The notes below the pieces were generated by a model. The model was not told the DNA's origin, did no database searches, and was given only the letters and a program-made list of their open reading frames with translations. Source: Aphelocoma coerulescens (taxonomy: Eukaryota > Chordata > Aves > Passeriformes > Corvidae). From it: a stretch of 64,000 nucleotides of DNA. Position 1 is the first letter of the stretch. Every line of letters begins with the position of its first letter. The translations under genes and the position numbers were made by a program. Location of the stretch: NCBI RefSeq assembly GCF_041296385.1, contig NW_027183960.1, forward strand, positions 124,001 to 188,000. Reading direction: 5' to 3'. Below, one piece after another: positions 61,971 through 64,000 of the stretch.

Positions 61971-64000
61971 ATGGCACCAGCAGCTTCCATCTGCAACAGA
62001 GACCCAGGAAAGGACAGGCTGTGCCGGTTTGGACAAATGTGGAGGAAAATATCCTCTGATAGAAGGCAGGTTACACCCAGCCCTCCCCCACCAGCTTCGG
62101 GAAAAAAGAATTTTCCTGGGAAGAAAGTGAAAGAGATAAAAACCATTTTTTAACAAACACCCAGGAAAAGGAGAACAATGCTAAATATTAAAAGCTCTCG
62201 CTGTGCAGAGAAAGCTGGGATAATTTGAGAGTCCTTCCGTGTTTCGGTGGGGTCTCCTGAAACATCCATAGACAGCGAGGCCCGTGCAAAGAAATAGGGA
62301 GCCATTCATGAGAGAAGTTTCAGAGCTCTTTCTTCTCCAGCCACATGGGCGGGGCACTGCCAAAGAACTGAGCAGTCACGGCACAACCAGGGCCCTCCTG
62401 GCACAGGGCAACACAAAATAAGCAGTGCTGAACAGGATTAGGGCACATGTCAGCAGGGAGCAGGGAGACCCCGTGCCCAGGCCATGCCTCTACCCCAGGG
62501 TCCCCTCTCCCATGACCTCATGGCAGGGGGGAGGAACCCCAACACTTCCGGAGGTGTAGTCTCTCTCCTCCTCCTTGCAGCTGGCTCCTGGGCCCACATT
62601 CAGGGCCCCCACCTCAGTAGAAAATTCTCCCAATGTGGTCTGATGTTGAAAGAGTCAAGAAGAGAAGAAGGGAAAAAAAACCCCAAAGTCCCAGGAAAAC
62701 AAAGTTCAACTCTCCATCTCCCCCCAGAGAAAAGGAGCTGAAAACTGGCTAAAAAGAAACAAAGTTGCTTCCTCTGCTCTTGCTGCAAGCAGGATGCAGA
62801 GGAGTGTGTATGTGTGTCCTTGAACAAACGCTCTGAGAAGTTTGTCCGGTTTTTTTTCCTCTCCCCCCTCTCAGGCTCAGTTGAAAGGCACAGAAATGCA
62901 CAAAGTTCACTTCTGGGCATAGAGCAGCAATAGGGGATACACATGATAAAGTCACCCCAAGACACAGGGACAGAGAATTCAGTGGAAAGACTCCGAGAAT
63001 TCTGCTCCCAGAGAATTCTGCTCACACTGACCCTTGTAGAAAGGGGACATCGTTCCCGGCAGCCTGTACTGAGCATGTGGCTCCTGAGTGGGGTTTGTTG
63101 TTTGGGAAACCTGCTCCGGCTTTTCCATTCTTTCCTTCCAAACAGGAAAACTTCTCCTGGGGCTGTGTGCAGGCAGAGCCCTGAGGAGAGCAGGTGGCAC
63201 ATGGTGCGCTGGGCTGGGACAGCCAGCTGCAGAGCTCAAGGGAAGAAGCCCAAAGTGTCACAATGGCTCCTTGCCTTCACATGCAACACCTGGGTCACAA
63301 TGGTCTCCTTGATTCCATGAGGCCCCACTGTGTCACAATGGCTCCTTGGTTCCATCGGGTTCCGCAGTGTCACCATGGTCTCCTTTGATCCGCACTGTCA
63401 TCATGGACAATTGGTTCCATGAGGCCCCGCAGTGTCACAATGGTCCCTTGCTTCCATAGGTTTGATGTTGTAACAATGGACTCCTTGCTTCTATGAGCTA
63501 GCCTGCTTTTTGCAGAGGTGTCTTTGGTTCCAACAAGGCCCCGCTGTGTCTCAGTGCACCCTGGCTTCCATGTGGATCTGGAGTATCACAAAGGCTCCTT
63601 GGTTCCACCAGGTCCTGCTGTGTCACAATGGGTCCTGTGGTCCCCGAGGCCCTCCAAAGTCATCATGGAGGCTTGCTTCCATGAGGTTCCATTATGTGCC
63701 AGTGCTCATCTTGGTTCCAGGAGTTTCCTTAGTGTCACAATGCTCTCCATGCTTCCATGATTCCCCACAATGTCACAATGCTCTCCATGCTTCCATTAGG
63801 CCCTGCTTTGCCACAATGGTCCCCTTGTTTCCATGAGGCCCCGCTGTGTCACAATGGACCTATGGTTCCATGATGTTGCGTGGTGTCACCGTGCTCTTCT
63901 TGAATCCGCCGTGTTACCATGGACCATTGGTTCCATGCGGCCTGGCCGTGTCACAACGGGCTCCGTGATTCCATGATTCCCCACGGTGTCACAATGGAGC
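61971..64000 (+). repeat. Monomer copy 29 (class beta), cut by the window end
   Basis: Minisatellite block from 63257 to the window end, which falls 13 bases into unit 21 of 23. It has the same beta variants as copies 18 and 22. About 180 bp of the copy lie outside the window. Confidence 0.96.

Larger units (their letters stand above)
1..64000 (+). repeat. Macrosatellite array, ~2.21 kb monomer, 29 copies in view, all head to tail
   Basis: The same ~2.2 kb sequence recurs from end to end in one orientation. Copy starts (the A of ATGGCACCAGCAGC) are 61, 2279, 4489, 6700, 8910, 11121, 13333, 15551, 17761, 19972, 22182, 24392, 26603, 28813, 31023, 33234, 35445, 37655, 39865, 42076, 44287, 46497, 48707, 50918, 53129, 55340, 57551, 59761 and 61971. 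Spacing is 2210 or 2211 except copies 1 and 7 (2218) and copy 6 (2212). Copies differ by scattered substitutions and a few 1-bp changes in homopolymer runs, by eye on the order of one or two percent. No inversion, gap, foreign insertion or unique DNA interrupts the array, and both ends lie outside the window. No gene is carried. The name macrosatellite is by unit size; whether the family is described elsewhere I cannot tell. Confidence 0.98.

Overview
The window is one uninterrupted tandem array of a long satellite (macrosatellite). A monomer of about 2.21 kb is repeated head to tail on the same strand from the first base to the last. There are 28 complete copies (61-61970), a 29th cut by the window end (61971-64000), and the last 60 bases of an earlier copy at the left edge. 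Most copies are 2210 or 2211 bp, one is 2212 bp and two are 2218 bp. No flanking unique DNA is visible on either side, so the array is longer than 64 kb. I set copy boundaries at the ATGGCACCAGCAGC string only for convenience; the true unit boundary is unknown.

Each monomer has two parts. The first (about 1.29 kb) is not internally repetitive apart from a 16-bp tandem duplication, a 23-nt purine tract and a 25-nt pyrimidine tract. The second (about 0.84 kb) is a degenerate minisatellite of 23 units, mostly 37 or 38 bp, each opening with a form of GTCACAATGG. A short 89-bp linker then leads to the next copy. The minisatellite carries traces of an older 14-unit (516 bp) duplication.

Copies sort into three classes by two linked sites about 30 bp apart in the first part. 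Class alpha has CTCATGGG with CCTCGGGAG (copies 1, 4, 5, 6, 7). Class beta has CTCCTGGG with CCTCAGTAG (copies 2, 8, 11, 14, 18, 22, 29). Class gamma has CTCGTGGG with CCTCGGTAG (the other 17). Class order and private variants show multi-copy duplications at offsets of 13272 bp (6 copies), 6631 bp (3 copies) and 8842 bp (4 copies), plus chimeric copies and short conversion patches. This is the signature of unequal exchange and gene conversion in a young array.

I find no protein-coding gene, tRNA, rRNA, CRISPR array or intact transposon. Open frames up to 204 codons exist on both strands, but they overlap each other, change length between copies through 1-bp indels and show no recognisable domain.

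The organism is a eukaryote with a CpG-poor genome in which many copy-to-copy differences are CpG to TpG/CpA changes, so a vertebrate with germline CpG methylation is likely. The style of the sequence and of the 37-bp unit makes me suspect a bird, perhaps a songbird, but that is an impression and cannot be confirmed from this window. Possible functions (SOX-type, CTCF-type and Sp1-type motifs repeated in every copy) are inferences only.
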